Shown: positions 41,786 to 50,302 of the stretch, in pieces | How positions within the stretch are numbered: the first letter of the stretch is position 1 | How the letters are laid out: every line of letters starts with the position of its first letter | NCBI GenBank assembly: GCA_002436005.1 | Contig: DIXG01000018.1 | Span: 1-53,375 of the forward strand | DNA from: Anaerolineaceae bacterium UBA6086 | Lineage (GTDB): Bacteria > Chloroflexota > Anaerolineae > Anaerolineales > Anaerolineaceae | Length of the DNA: 53,375 nt | Direction: 5' to 3' | Notes under the pieces: model-generated | Databases searched by the model: none | The model's input: the letters and a program-made list of their open reading frames with translations, nothing else | Told to the model about the DNA's origin: nothing | Made by a program: the position numbers and the translations under genes

Positions 41786-41807
41786 AAAATTGATGAGCAG
41801 CGATTAG

Positions 41808-42134
41808 ATGGCCAAGAAACCTAAACGTCGCGGCAAGCATATACCACAAAGAACTTGCGTGGGCTGTAGAGAGGTGCTGCCAAAGCGCACACTGGTCAGG
41901 ATTGTCAATGGACCAGAGGGCGTGGCGGTGGATCTCACTGGCAAAGCTCATGGCAGGGGAGCTTATCTGCATGATAAGCGGTCATGCTGGTTGCGTGGGA
42001 TAAACGGCGGACTGGACCATGCTTTCAAAACAAAGCTGACGGATCAGGAAAAACAGGCTCTAACCGTTTATATGGATGAGCATTTTCCTGATGGGGGCAG
42101 CGTCCTTTTGGGGGATGAGGATTTGTCGAGATGA
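41808..42134 (+). CDS. ylxR: YlxR/RnpM-family RNA-binding protein
   Basis: 108 residues. Signature RTCVGCREVLPKRTLVRIV near residue 15, with two cysteines, and the GKAHGRGAYLH motif near 45. The family sits in nusA-infB operons; a member was reported to bind RNase P RNA and modulate it. Position, 22 bases after nusA and before infB, is canonical. The usual ylxQ (L7Ae-like) gene is absent from the 108 bases before infB, which hold only leader sequence and the infB ribosome site. Confidence 0.93.
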   Translation: MAKKPKRRGKHIPQRTCVGCREVLPKRTLVRIVNGPEGVAVDLTGKAHGRGAYLHDKRSCWLRGINGGLDHAFKTKLTDQEKQALTVYMDEHFPDGGSVLLGDEDLSR

Positions 42135-42242
42135 GTTAACGTCATCTGGTCGCTCCTCAACTGAAGAATATTGGATCATTGGTCTTTTGAAATCCCATTT
42201 GTGGAAATCGAAAGGCAGGGGAATTAAAAAAGGAGGTGTTGT

Positions 42243-44030
42243 ATGAGCGATAACGACAATAAAAAAATCATATTACCTGTAAATATCAGTGTGCGGGCTC
42301 TGGCAGAGCAACTGGACGCCAGTCCCATTGAAGTCATTAAGGTTTTGATGGCGAATGGCGTGATGGCCAGCATCAATCAGAATGTTGATTTTGATACAGC
42401 TGCCGTTGTGGCAAGTGAGCTTGGCTTTGAACCTGAACTAAAGCAAATTATTGAAGAAACAGCTGAAGAAATGGGTGAGGTGCCGCTGTGGCGCCAGATT
42501 ATCGAGGATGAGGCAGAAGAAAATCTGCAACCTCGGCCGCCTGTTGTGGCCATGTTGGGTCATGTAGATCATGGCAAAACCTCGCTGCTTGATGCCATTC
42601 GCGATGCGAATGTGGCTGGCGGTGAGGAAGGTGGGATTACCCAGGGTATTGGCGCTTACCAGGCTGAACACCAGGGTCAGAAGATCACCTTCCTCGATAC
42701 ACCAGGCCATGCAGCTTTTACTTCCATGCGGGCACGCGGCGCCCAGGGCGCTGATATTGTCGTCCTGGTAGTTGCTGCTGATGATGGTGTGATGCCCCAA
42801 ACACGGGAAGCCGCCAACCATGCCAAAGCCGCCCGGGTGCCGATTGTCGTCGCTTTAAACAAGATCGATCTGCCGTCTGCTAATCCTGATTTGGTTAAAA
42901 AGCAACTTGCAGAAATTGACCTTGTCCCAGATGAGTGGGATGGGGATACGATTGTTGTTCCCGTTTCTGCCAAGAATTCCCAGGGCTTGGATGATTTGAT
43001 GGGTGCAATCTTGCTGGTTGCCGATAATCAGAACATCAAAGCAAACCCCAAAGGCGAAGCGATGGGGACGGTGGTAGAAGCCGAACTGGATAAATTCCGT
43101 GGTGTGATGGCAACCCTGCTGCTCCAAAATGGAACGGTTGAAGTCGGGGATACGATCCTGGCTGGCAAAGCGCATGGACGGATCAAGGCGATGTTCGATT
43201 ATCGCGGAAACCGCATCAAAAAAGCTGGGCCATCCACGCCGATTGCTGTGATGGGTCTCAATGATGTTCCCCGTGCTGGTGATCTTTTCCGGGTCGTTGA
43301 ATCGGAAAAAGAAGCACGCGCCATTGTTTCTGAAATGGAATCTGAAGTATCCACCCAATCTTCCGCGCCAAAGGTGACACTTGAAGATCTTTACGCTCGC
43401 CTGCAGGCAGGAGAAATGCAGGAGCTGCGGCTGATCATCAAGGCGGATGTTCAGGGTTCACTGGAACCCATTGTGAATTCGGTTAGAGAGCTGGCTGAAA
43501 AACAGGCTGAAGTCGATATCAACATTTTGCACCAGGAAACTGGCAATATTACTGAGAGCGATGTCATGCTGGCTGCAGCATCCGATGCCATTGTGATTGG
43601 TTTCTCGGTGACGGCGGATAACGCTGCGGAACGATTGGCTGATACTGAAGGGGTATCCATTCGCCTGTATACGATTATCTATCGGCTGATTGAAGATATT
43701 GAAAAGGCGCTGAAAGGCATGCTGGCTCCTGAATTTGTGGAAAAGACGATTGGAAAAGCAAAAGTATTAGCCACTTTTTCGGTTTCACGTTTCAAGGTTG
43801 CGGCTGGCTGCCGTGTGACTGATGGCGAAATCCGCCGAAATGGAAAGATTCGAGTGATCCGAAACGACAAGGTGATTTTTGATGGTGAAATTGGATCGCT
43901 CAAGCGAGAGAAGGATGATGTGCGCGAAGTTCGTGAAGGCTTTGAATGCGGTTTGGCCTTAAAGCAGTTCCATGAATTTCAAGAAGGCGATCTGCTTGAG
44001 TGTTATGTTGTTGAAGAAAAGCCATTCTAA
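42243..44030 (+). CDS. infB: Translation initiation factor IF-2
   Basis: 595 residues, with AAAGGAGGTG before the ATG. One short IF2_N domain (residues 1-60: ILPVNISVRALAEQLDASP) replaces the long N-terminal region of enterobacterial IF-2. The G domain has GHVDHGKTS, DTPGHAAF and NKID, followed by domains II-IV (FEVGDTILAGKAHGR, ...VKVLATFSVSRF). IF-2 brings fMet-tRNA to the 30S subunit and promotes subunit joining. Compact IF-2 of about 600 residues is common in Chloroflexota and related phyla. Confidence 0.97.
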   Translation: MSDNDNKKIILPVNISVRALAEQLDASPIEVIKVLMANGVMASINQNVDFDTAAVVASELGFEPELKQIIEETAEEMGEVPLWRQIIEDEAEENLQPRPPVVAMLGHVDHGKTSLLDAIRDANVAGGEEGGITQGIGAYQAEHQGQKITFLDTPGHAAFTSMRARGAQGADIVVLVVAADDGVMPQTREAANHAKAARVPIVVALNKIDLPSANPDLVKKQLAEIDLVPDEWDGDTIVVPVSAKNSQGLDDLMGAILLVADNQNIKANPKGEAMGTVVEAELDKFRGVMATLLLQNGTVEVGDTILAGKAHGRIKAMFDYRGNRIKKAGPSTPIAVMGLNDVPRAGDLFRVVESEKEARAIVSEMESEVSTQSSAPKVTLEDLYARLQAGEMQELRLIIKADVQGSLEPIVNSVRELAEKQAEVDINILHQETGNITESDVMLAAASDAIVIGFSVTADNAAERLADTEGVSIRLYTIIYRLIEDIEKALKGMLAPEFVEKTIGKAKVLATFSVSRFKVAAGCRVTDGEIRRNGKIRVIRNDKVIFDGEIGSLKREKDDVREVREGFECGLALKQFHEFQEGDLLECYVVEEKPF

Positions 44031-44056
44031 TGGTTTGAGTTTGGAAAGAGGGAATT

Positions 44057-44464
44057 ATGCCTACTGGTATTAGATTGAAGAGAATCCAGGATCAGATAAA
44101 ACGTGTTCTGGCTGAGATTCTGGAAACGAAAGTCAATGATCCCCGAATTGATGGGGTCTATATCACGGATGTGGATGTCGATCGTGAATTGGATTATGCC
44201 AATGTGTATGTGTCTTCACTGGCTGGTGAAGCACAATCTGAAGATATTTTGCAGGGACTGAGCAATGCAAGCGGCTTCATTCGATATTCACTCAGCCAGG
44301 AAGTGGATTTGCGGGTGATGCCAAAGCTGCGGTTCTACTGGGATGAGACTCCTGAGAAAGCTGATCGGATTGAATCCTTGCTATCAGAAATTCGAGAGGA
44401 ACGCGAAGCACGGGGAATCGTTGAGGACGAAGGGGACCAACCCTTAGAGGATGTGGATGATTAG
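44057..44464 (+). CDS. rbfA: Ribosome-binding factor A
   Basis: 135 residues with the RbfA core: RIQDQIKRVLAEIL, VNDPRIDGVYITDVDVDRELDYANVYVS and LRVMPKLRFYWDETPEKADRIE. Assists 16S rRNA maturation in the 30S subunit. It follows infB by 26 bases. The last 8 bases overlap the next gene. Confidence 0.95.
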   Translation: MPTGIRLKRIQDQIKRVLAEILETKVNDPRIDGVYITDVDVDRELDYANVYVSSLAGEAQSEDILQGLSNASGFIRYSLSQEVDLRVMPKLRFYWDETPEKADRIESLLSEIREEREARGIVEDEGDQPLEDVDD

Positions 44465-45419
44465 CGAAATGGATAAGCAGATTGCCGCGCTGATTGAACG
44501 CAGCAATCGGATTCTGATGGTTTCACACGTCCGCCCGGACGCTGACGCAGCGGGGTCGCTGCTTGGATTGGGGCTGGCTTTAAAGGACAAAGGCAAGCAA
44601 GTGCAGATGGTGCTGCAAGATGGTGCCGGCAATTTTGCCTATTTGCCACAGCATGAGCAAATTTCCCGCTCTCCGCAGGGTGATGTGGATATGGTGATTG
44701 TGGTGGATTGCTCTGACCCGGATCGGGTGGGTAATGTGCTTGAAGGCTATGGCAACCCTGACCTGGTGGTGGATCATCACAAGACCAATCTCAATTTTGG
44801 GACGTATAATATTGTTGAACCCGAGCAGGTGGCAACGGCTGCGATCATTTTTGATCACATGGAAAGCTGGGGGCTGGCTTTTTCTGCGGATATCGCCACC
44901 TGTCTGTTATCCGGAATCGTGGGCGATACCATCGGTTTTCGCACGTCCAATGTCAACTCTGACGTATTACGCAAGTCGGCAGTATTGATGGATATGGGTG
45001 CAGACCTGGCAGATGTGTATCAAAACGAGCTGATCATGAAACCCTACACAGCCATTCGCTACTGGGGATCGGGTTTGAACCGCCTCCAATACGAAGACGG
45101 TCTTGTTTGGACGAGCCTGACGCTTGCTGACAGGAATGAGATCGGGTATGCTCGAAATGATGACGCTGATCTTGTGAATGTGTTATCCGCCATCAAAGAA
45201 GCGAGTATTGCGGTAATTTTTGTTGAACAATCGCCGAATGAGGTGAAGATCAGCTGGCGGGCGAAACCGGGTTACGATGTCTCCGGAATTGCACTCGCTT
45301 TTGGGGGTGGGGGGCATGCTGCAGCCGCAGGTGCAGATGTGATGGATTCGCTGCAAAATGTGCAGTCTGCAGTGATCACACAAACAAAGCAATTACTATA
45401 TAATATAAGAAAAGGTTAG
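44457..45419 (+). CDS. nrnA: DHH/DHHA1 bifunctional oligoribonuclease/pAp phosphatase (NrnA-like)
   Basis: 320 residues from the ATG at 44457 (AGAGG six bases upstream; 44451 and 44469 are alternatives). DHH motifs: SHVRPDADAAGS near residue 24, VVDCSD near 84, VVDHHKTN near 108, and the C-terminal DHHA1 motif FGGGGHAAAAG near 284. The family degrades nanoRNA and pAp, or cyclic dinucleotides in related enzymes. It sits between rbfA and truB, its common place in Gram-positive-type operons. A GdpP-like role is unlikely because the PAS/GGDEF parts are absent. Confidence 0.92.
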   Translation: MISEMDKQIAALIERSNRILMVSHVRPDADAAGSLLGLGLALKDKGKQVQMVLQDGAGNFAYLPQHEQISRSPQGDVDMVIVVDCSDPDRVGNVLEGYGNPDLVVDHHKTNLNFGTYNIVEPEQVATAAIIFDHMESWGLAFSADIATCLLSGIVGDTIGFRTSNVNSDVLRKSAVLMDMGADLADVYQNELIMKPYTAIRYWGSGLNRLQYEDGLVWTSLTLADRNEIGYARNDDADLVNVLSAIKEASIAVIFVEQSPNEVKISWRAKPGYDVSGIALAFGGGGHAAAAGADVMDSLQNVQSAVITQTKQLLYNIRKG

Positions 45420-45456
45420 GGCATTCAGCTATTACCCCTTTGGGAGATGGAAAATT

Positions 45457-46374
45457 ATGAGCGAACAAGAGTTTGATATTAAGAATGCTGTCTCGGGGGT
45501 GCTGGTTATTGATAAACCGGTAGGTATGACGTCACATGATGTGGTTCAGGTGGTTCGAAGGGGAACTGGAATCCGTCGAGCTGGGCACACAGGAACGCTG
45601 GACCCACGCGCTTCAGGTGTATTGGTGGTCCTGGTAGGACCAGCAGTACGGTTGAGCGAATATGTCTCTGCATCCGATAAACGCTACCAGGCGATCATCC
45701 GATTGGGTGAGAGCACGGATACCTTCGATGGTGACGGCGAGATCACCCGGCGGTCACCTGTGGATATTACGCAGGAACAGATTGAGGAAGCGCTGACTCA
45801 CTTCGAGGGCACCGTTGAACAGATTCCACCTGCATATTCTGCTAAAAAGATCAACGGTCAAAGAGCCTATGAACTGGCTCGCAATGGTGAGGAAGTTGAA
45901 TTGCCTGCCAAAGAGATCGATGTCTATCATCTTGAACTGCTGGAATGGGATACCCCGGAAGCGATTGTTGATGTTTACTGTTCTTCCGGCACCTATGTGC
46001 GGGCACTGGCAAACGATCTTGGGGAGCTTTTAGGCTGCGGAGGTCACCTGGTCGGCTTGCGCCGCACAAAGAGCGGTGAGTTTGCACTTCGGGATGCGGT
46101 TCAACTGCGAAAGCTGGAAGAAGCATTTGAAGCCGGGGACTGGTATAAATACCTGATCCCGGCAGCGGAAGCCCTGGGTGATTGGCCTTCTCTAGAATTG
46201 ACGACTGAAGAAGTGGATCTCGTCAGGCATGGCCATCGGATTCCCGTGGAAGTTGAACCTGAAAACCCGGATCACTGGGTCACAGCAATCAGCCAGCAGG
46301 GCGAATTGGTTGCATTGATGGAGTATGACCCGGAGAACATGGAATGGCAGCCCAGGAAGGTCTTCTTTTCCTGA
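45457..46374 (+). CDS. truB: tRNA pseudouridine(55) synthase
   Basis: 305 residues. The catalytic Asp lies in GHTGTLDPRASGVL near residue 45; other TruB signatures are VIDKPVGMTSHDVV, KRYQAIIRLG and SSGTYVRALANDLG. It makes pseudouridine 55 in the T-loop of tRNAs. A PUA-like C-terminal domain of ~70 residues is included. The operon continues after a hairpin with ribF. Confidence 0.96.
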   Translation: MSEQEFDIKNAVSGVLVIDKPVGMTSHDVVQVVRRGTGIRRAGHTGTLDPRASGVLVVLVGPAVRLSEYVSASDKRYQAIIRLGESTDTFDGDGEITRRSPVDITQEQIEEALTHFEGTVEQIPPAYSAKKINGQRAYELARNGEEVELPAKEIDVYHLELLEWDTPEAIVDVYCSSGTYVRALANDLGELLGCGGHLVGLRRTKSGEFALRDAVQLRKLEEAFEAGDWYKYLIPAAEALGDWPSLELTTEEVDLVRHGHRIPVEVEPENPDHWVTAISQQGELVALMEYDPENMEWQPRKVFFS

Positions 46375-46415
46375 TCATTGGATGGATTGATTGTGTTTTG
46401 ATAGCTTTGAAATTT

Positions 46416-46449
46416 AACGCCCTTTCTTCTCTTTTGAGGGAAGGGCGTT
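46416..46449 (+). terminator. Intercistronic hairpin between truB and ribF
   Basis: AACGCCCTT pairs with AAGGGCGTT (9 bp) around 16 bases, and TTTG follows. The T-run is short, so it may reduce more than end transcription into ribF, whose start is 10 bases later. A role as an attenuator or mRNA-stabilising element is possible. Confidence 0.55.
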
Positions 46450-46458
46450 TGAATGTGA

Positions 46459-47436
46459 ATGAAGGCAGGAACGTGGTTTATGGTTGACAGAGATCATCAC
46501 TATTCAGGAAAAATTAAAGATTTTTTTGATTTGGATTCTCTTGATTTAGAAAATACCCACATCACGATTGGCAATTTTGATGGGGTTCATCTTGGTCACC
46601 AGGTTGTGATTAAAAACTTGCTCCAAAAAGCCCGTGAAGCCCAGGCTCCTGCTGCAGTTGTCACTTTTTTCCCTAATTCCTCACATTATTTTCGAAGGCA
46701 GCAGGCTGGCTTTTACCTCACGCCGCCTGACGAAAAAGAGGCATTGCTATTGGAAATGGGCGTGGACCATGTGGTCACGCTGCAGTTTGATAGGGCACTT
46801 TCAGAGCTGACGCCGCAAGCATTTTTGCTCGGTTTAAAGGAAAAACTTGGTTTGGGCGTGCTTGTCATCGGTCGGGATTTTGCGCTTGGAAAGAACCGGG
46901 CTGGCACATTACCTGTGATCGAGGAGATTGGCGAGCGACTCTCATTCCAGGTTTCGCCCATCCAGCCTGTGAAGTTTGGAGAAAGGGGCATATCGTCTAC
47001 AGAAATCCGTTACCGGCTTGATGAGGGGGATGTGGCATGTGTTCAAAAGCTGCTGGGGCGCTATTACACCATTAAAGGCGTGGTGACCCATGGGGCTGAT
47101 CGCGGATCTCGGATTGGGTTGCCTACCGCTAATCTTGACCACTGGCCGCAGCAGAAGCTGCCAGCAATCGGTGTGTATGCCACACACGTCAGTCTGTTTG
47201 ACCGATACCACCAAGGCATTACCAATGTGGGCTATCGTCCCACCTTTGAAAACCAGGATCAACCCAATATCGAAACACATATTCTCGATTTTGATGGTAA
47301 CATCTACGGTGAACACATGGCACTGGAATTTGTTCAAAAAATTCGGGAAGAGCAAAAATTTTCAGGCGTAGAAGCCTTTCTGGCTCAAATCGAGCGTGAT
47401 AAAGCCACTGCACGAAAGATATTCCAGGATGACTAA
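46459..47436 (+). CDS. ribF: Bifunctional riboflavin kinase/FAD synthetase
   Basis: 325 residues; ATG at 46459, or 46480 as an alternative. The N-terminal FMN adenylyltransferase has TIGNFDGVHLGHQVVI near residue 37 and the ISSTEIRYRL motif near 180; the C-terminal riboflavin kinase has GVVTHGADRGSRIGLPTANL near 210-229 and a glutamate near ETHILDFDG. It makes FMN and FAD. The next gene, which overlaps it by 8 bases, encodes an FAD-dependent ThyX-like enzyme, so the cofactor and its user are side by side. Confidence 0.95.
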   Translation: MKAGTWFMVDRDHHYSGKIKDFFDLDSLDLENTHITIGNFDGVHLGHQVVIKNLLQKAREAQAPAAVVTFFPNSSHYFRRQQAGFYLTPPDEKEALLLEMGVDHVVTLQFDRALSELTPQAFLLGLKEKLGLGVLVIGRDFALGKNRAGTLPVIEEIGERLSFQVSPIQPVKFGERGISSTEIRYRLDEGDVACVQKLLGRYYTIKGVVTHGADRGSRIGLPTANLDHWPQQKLPAIGVYATHVSLFDRYHQGITNVGYRPTFENQDQPNIETHILDFDGNIYGEHMALEFVQKIREEQKFSGVEAFLAQIERDKATARKIFQDD

Positions 47437-48850
47437 CCCAAGACGAATTTACCTCCTCAGCCCCAAAGACCTTTCACCAGAGACAATTGCAGTCACATTT
47501 GCTAAGACTTCCCGTTCTCCCCAGCCCTTTGATGCTATTGCTGCGGAATTGACGGATGAGCGTTCAGCGCAATTTCACGAAAAATGGGTTGTGGGTTACG
47601 GGCATTCCTCAGTTGCGGAGCATGCCGTTCTCCACCTGGCGCTTGAAAACGTCTCGAGGTTGGCGATTGAGACGATTGAAGGCAATCGCCTGGCATCTTA
47701 CACTGAAAAATCTACCCGCTATCAGCAGTGGGAAGGGGATGCCTTCTTTGTGCCTGATGAATTAACCGGTCATCCCTTGCGCGAACCCTTTGTGACGACT
47801 TGCCAAACGCTTTTCCAGACCTATCAACGCTGTGTGGAGATCGTTCAAGAGCATTTTCAGTCCACAATCTCACAGGATGAGGGCGAATCGCCCAAGGCTT
47901 ATGCACGAAGAATTCACACAAGGGCGGTGGATGTGTGCCGGTTTTTGCTGCCAGCAGCATCATTAGCAAATGTTGGCGTCACAATCAACGCCCGTGCGTT
48001 GGAATATGCAATCTGCAAGATGCTCAGTTCTCCGCTGGTTGAGGTGAGGGAAATTGGAGAAAGTTTATTAGCGGTGGCGCGGAAAGAAACGCCCACGCTG
48101 ATCAAGTATGCGCAGTGTAACCGTTATTTACAGACAGTCAGGGATGAAATTCGCCAGGCTGGGAAGGACATTCCAATCATGCCCGGTGGCGATTCAGTCA
48201 GGTTGGTGACCTGGGATAAGGATGGGCAGTTGGCGATTCTGGCTGCTGTGCTTTACCGGTTTGGCACTTCGGGCAGTTATGAAGCCTGCCTGGATTATGT
48301 GACTGCCCTCTCACAGGAGGAACAGCAATCTTTGGTGCAGTCGCTCATGGGCAAACGGGGAAAATTTGATCAGCCCTTGCGCGAGTTTGAATATGCTCAA
48401 ATGACGTTCGATGTGGTGATGGATCAGGGCGCGTATTTTGAATTTAAGCGACACCGGATGATGACCCAAACACCGCAGCTCCTGGGCACGCACCTGGGGT
48501 TTGCTATTCCCAGGGCGATCACGGACTCAGGCTGCGAGGTGGATTACCGCGCGGCGATGGGGCAGGCAGCAGTGTTGTTCACACAGATGGAAGCCTGGAA
48601 CCCGGATGTCGCCAGTTATGTGGTGCCAAACGGTTTCAATCGACGGGTGCTTTTTACGATGAATCTGCGCGAAGCCTTTGCCTTTTGCCGGCTGCGTGCG
48701 GCTGAGAATGCCCATTTCTCAATTCGCTGGGTGGCGTATCGGATTGCAGAAATCATTCAGGAAATCTATCCTTTGTTGGGTACTTACTTGGATATATCGC
48801 AGGATAATTCATCCAGCAAAATTCAGGAACAATTTCTATCATCATTATAA
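47429..48850 (+). CDS. thyX: Tandem-duplicated ThyX-like flavin-dependent thymidylate synthase
   Basis: 473 residues from the ATG at 47429, twice the usual ThyX length; GTG 47396 would add 11 residues. Both halves are ThyX-like. Half one (~1-230): GHSSVAEHAVLHLALENVSR, then EGNRLASYTEKSTRY at 84-98, which keeps the S..E.S.RY part of the signature but has GNR in place of RHR, and VTINARALEYA. Half two (~310-460): FDVVMDQGAYFEFKRHRMMTQTP with Arg341-His-Arg343 intact but without the S..E.S.RY part, then FTMNLREAFAFCRLR and AHFSIRWVAY. ThyX makes dTMP with FADH2 and methylene-tetrahydrofolate. Overlap with ribF suggests coupling. Close relatives of this length may exist in Chloroflexota; activity is inferred. 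Confidence 0.85.
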   Translation: MTNPRRIYLLSPKDLSPETIAVTFAKTSRSPQPFDAIAAELTDERSAQFHEKWVVGYGHSSVAEHAVLHLALENVSRLAIETIEGNRLASYTEKSTRYQQWEGDAFFVPDELTGHPLREPFVTTCQTLFQTYQRCVEIVQEHFQSTISQDEGESPKAYARRIHTRAVDVCRFLLPAASLANVGVTINARALEYAICKMLSSPLVEVREIGESLLAVARKETPTLIKYAQCNRYLQTVRDEIRQAGKDIPIMPGGDSVRLVTWDKDGQLAILAAVLYRFGTSGSYEACLDYVTALSQEEQQSLVQSLMGKRGKFDQPLREFEYAQMTFDVVMDQGAYFEFKRHRMMTQTPQLLGTHLGFAIPRAITDSGCEVDYRAAMGQAAVLFTQMEAWNPDVASYVVPNGFNRRVLFTMNLREAFAFCRLRAAENAHFSIRWVAYRIAEIIQEIYPLLGTYLDISQDNSSSKIQEQFLSSL

Positions 48851-48904
48851 GAGAGGTCTTTCCCGTGGTTTCCATCGATTAATGTTGACTGAAAGGGCAC
48901 TGGC

Positions 48905-49450
48905 GTGAAGAAAGACATTTACGAAGAAGTTCAGAGAAAAGCAATCGCATTATTTAACCAGTCTTGCATCGTGCTGACAAATAGTGAGATGAAAGCGATT
49001 GAGGTCGCTGATTTTGGTTTGGGTGACATCTATCGGACTGGCTTACAGCTGGTTACCTATATTAATACGGAGCGTGTCTGTGCCAAAGAACTGGCTTTGC
49101 TGCCAGGACAGACCTGTCCGGAGCATCGACATCCTCAGCTTGATTCTGGGTATATCGGTAAAGAGGAGACTTTTCGCTGCCGTTTTGGCAAATTGTTTCT
49201 TTTTGTTGAGGGCTCTAAAACACCACATCCACAAGCACTGCCACCTGCGGGAGATGAAGCATTTTATACGGTTTTTCATCAAATCATCCTGACGCCGGGC
49301 GAGCGATTTACTTTAAAACCTGACCAAAAGCATTGGTTCCAGGCAGGTGAGGAGGGTGCAGTAGTATCAGAATTCAGTACACCCAGCTATGATGAAGAAG
49401 ATATTTTTACAGATCCAAGAATAATACGCATCCCTGTCATTGATGCATAA
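48905..49450 (+). CDS. D-lyxose isomerase-like cupin
   Basis: 181 residues starting at GTG 48905. Cupin metal ligands are visible: PEHRHPQ near residue 78, EETFRC near 94 and KHWFQAG near 145; the ends GEEGAVVSEFSTPSYDEEDIF and TDPRIIRIP match what I recall of D-lyxose ketol-isomerases, which interconvert D-lyxose/D-xylulose and D-mannose/D-fructose with Mn2+. No sugar transporter or kinase gene is adjacent, so its place in metabolism is unclear. It lies 54 bases after thyX. Confidence 0.85.
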   Translation: MKKDIYEEVQRKAIALFNQSCIVLTNSEMKAIEVADFGLGDIYRTGLQLVTYINTERVCAKELALLPGQTCPEHRHPQLDSGYIGKEETFRCRFGKLFLFVEGSKTPHPQALPPAGDEAFYTVFHQIILTPGERFTLKPDQKHWFQAGEEGAVVSEFSTPSYDEEDIFTDPRIIRIPVIDA

Positions 49451-49487
49451 GGGACATAGTTATAGGCAACCCTATTTTGTCGAGGAT

Positions 49488-49580
49488 CATCTGACATTAA
49501 TACTCTTGACAATATACTCTGACATTATACTCTGACATTACACTCTGACATCTGATATTATACATCTGACATTACACACT
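49488..49580. repeat. Degenerate simple repeat around CTCTGACATTA
   Basis: Seven imperfect CT(C)TGACATT-type units of 12-17 bases upstream of tRNA-Leu. Together with 20086-20441 they suggest a recurring class of intergenic slippage arrays. The tract ends about 14 bases before the tRNA promoter. Confidence 0.75.
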
Positions 49581-49593
49581 TCCAATTTCCCGG

Positions 49594-49626
49594 TTGACAA
49601 ATTGCCAATATTAGATAGAATATAAT
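49594..49626 (+). promoter_or_regulatory. Promoter of tRNA-Leu
   Basis: TTGACA (49594-49599) with either TAGAAT (49616-49621, spacer 16) or the perfect TATAAT (49621-49626, spacer 21). The first pair has near-ideal spacing and would start transcription about 5 bases before the tRNA. Confidence 0.75.
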
Positions 49627-49632
49627 CCTATC

Positions 49633-49717
<85 letters not shown>

Positions 49718-49720
49718 TCC

Positions 49721-49750
49721 ACCCCGCAAAAGGATTGCGGGGTGTTTTCT
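49721..49750 (+). terminator. Rho-independent terminator of tRNA-Leu
   Basis: ACCCCGCAA and TTGCGGGGT form a perfect 9-bp stem around a 5-base loop, followed by GTTTTCTTTT. Begins 4 bases after the tRNA. Confidence 0.9.
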
Positions 49751-49823
49751 TTTATCGAGAATACCGGATTAAAATGGTACAATAAATACAATCGGAAAGC
49801 CAATAACACGTATTGCAGATGCT

Positions 49824-50198
49824 ATGAAAAAGTTACTAAAAGATAAACGGATCATTGTCATCGTCCTGGTCATCGTCCTGGTTTTGCTCTTGATTGATTT
49901 TAACCAGAGGATGGTGCTGTTGTCCCGGTTGCGAGAACAGGAAAAAGACCTGAGACAGCGATACACCCTGCTGGAAGCCACCCGTGACACCTTGAAAACA
50001 GAGATCGCGAATGCCGAAACGGAGAAGTCAGTCGAAAAATGGGCGCGCGAAGAAGGCATGATGATCCAGGAAGGGGATGTTCCAATTGTCCTTTTGCCCC
50101 CATCAGCACCCATCCCAACAGAAGACCTGAGACCGCCCAGGATCGTTGACGAAGTTCAAAAATGGGAGATCTGGCAAGAACTCTTCTTTGGCAACTGA
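49824..50198 (+). CDS. FtsB/DivIC-like septum formation initiator family protein
   Basis: 124 residues: a short basic N-terminus (MKKLLKDKR), one membrane helix (residues ~10-24), a coiled coil (~28-70, LREQEKDLRQRYTLLEATRDTLKTEI) and then KWAREEGMMIQEGDVPIVL, the usual end of the FtsB/DivIC core. The last 35 residues are an unconserved Pro-rich/Trp tail. These bitopic proteins join FtsL and FtsQ at the division site. Single gene with a terminator-like hairpin downstream. Confidence 0.82.
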   Translation: MKKLLKDKRIIVIVLVIVLVLLLIDFNQRMVLLSRLREQEKDLRQRYTLLEATRDTLKTEIANAETEKSVEKWAREEGMMIQEGDVPIVLLPPSAPIPTEDLRPPRIVDEVQKWEIWQELFFGN

Positions 50199-50232
50199 CG
50201 GGATTTATTTGGTTTCATCAAACGAAATCCAA

Positions 50233-50259
50233 AAGGGGCGGCTGATTGAGCCACCCCTT
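50233..50259 (+). terminator. Terminator-like hairpin after the FtsB/DivIC-like gene
   Basis: AAGGGGCGGCT pairs with AGCCACCCCTT (10 of 11 pairs, one C-A mismatch) around a 5-base loop. GAATTTTG follows, so the T-run is weak. The hairpin argues against starting the next gene at TTG 50246, which lies within it. Confidence 0.65.
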
Positions 50260-50302
50260 GAATTTTGAATATAGAACCCAGCAATCACATAATGACTCCC
50301 TT

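Noticed and set aside
50246..50302. TTG start extending the methyltransferase by 19 residues
   Set aside because: The TTG lies inside the terminator-like hairpin 50233-50259; the ATG at 50303 is more natural.
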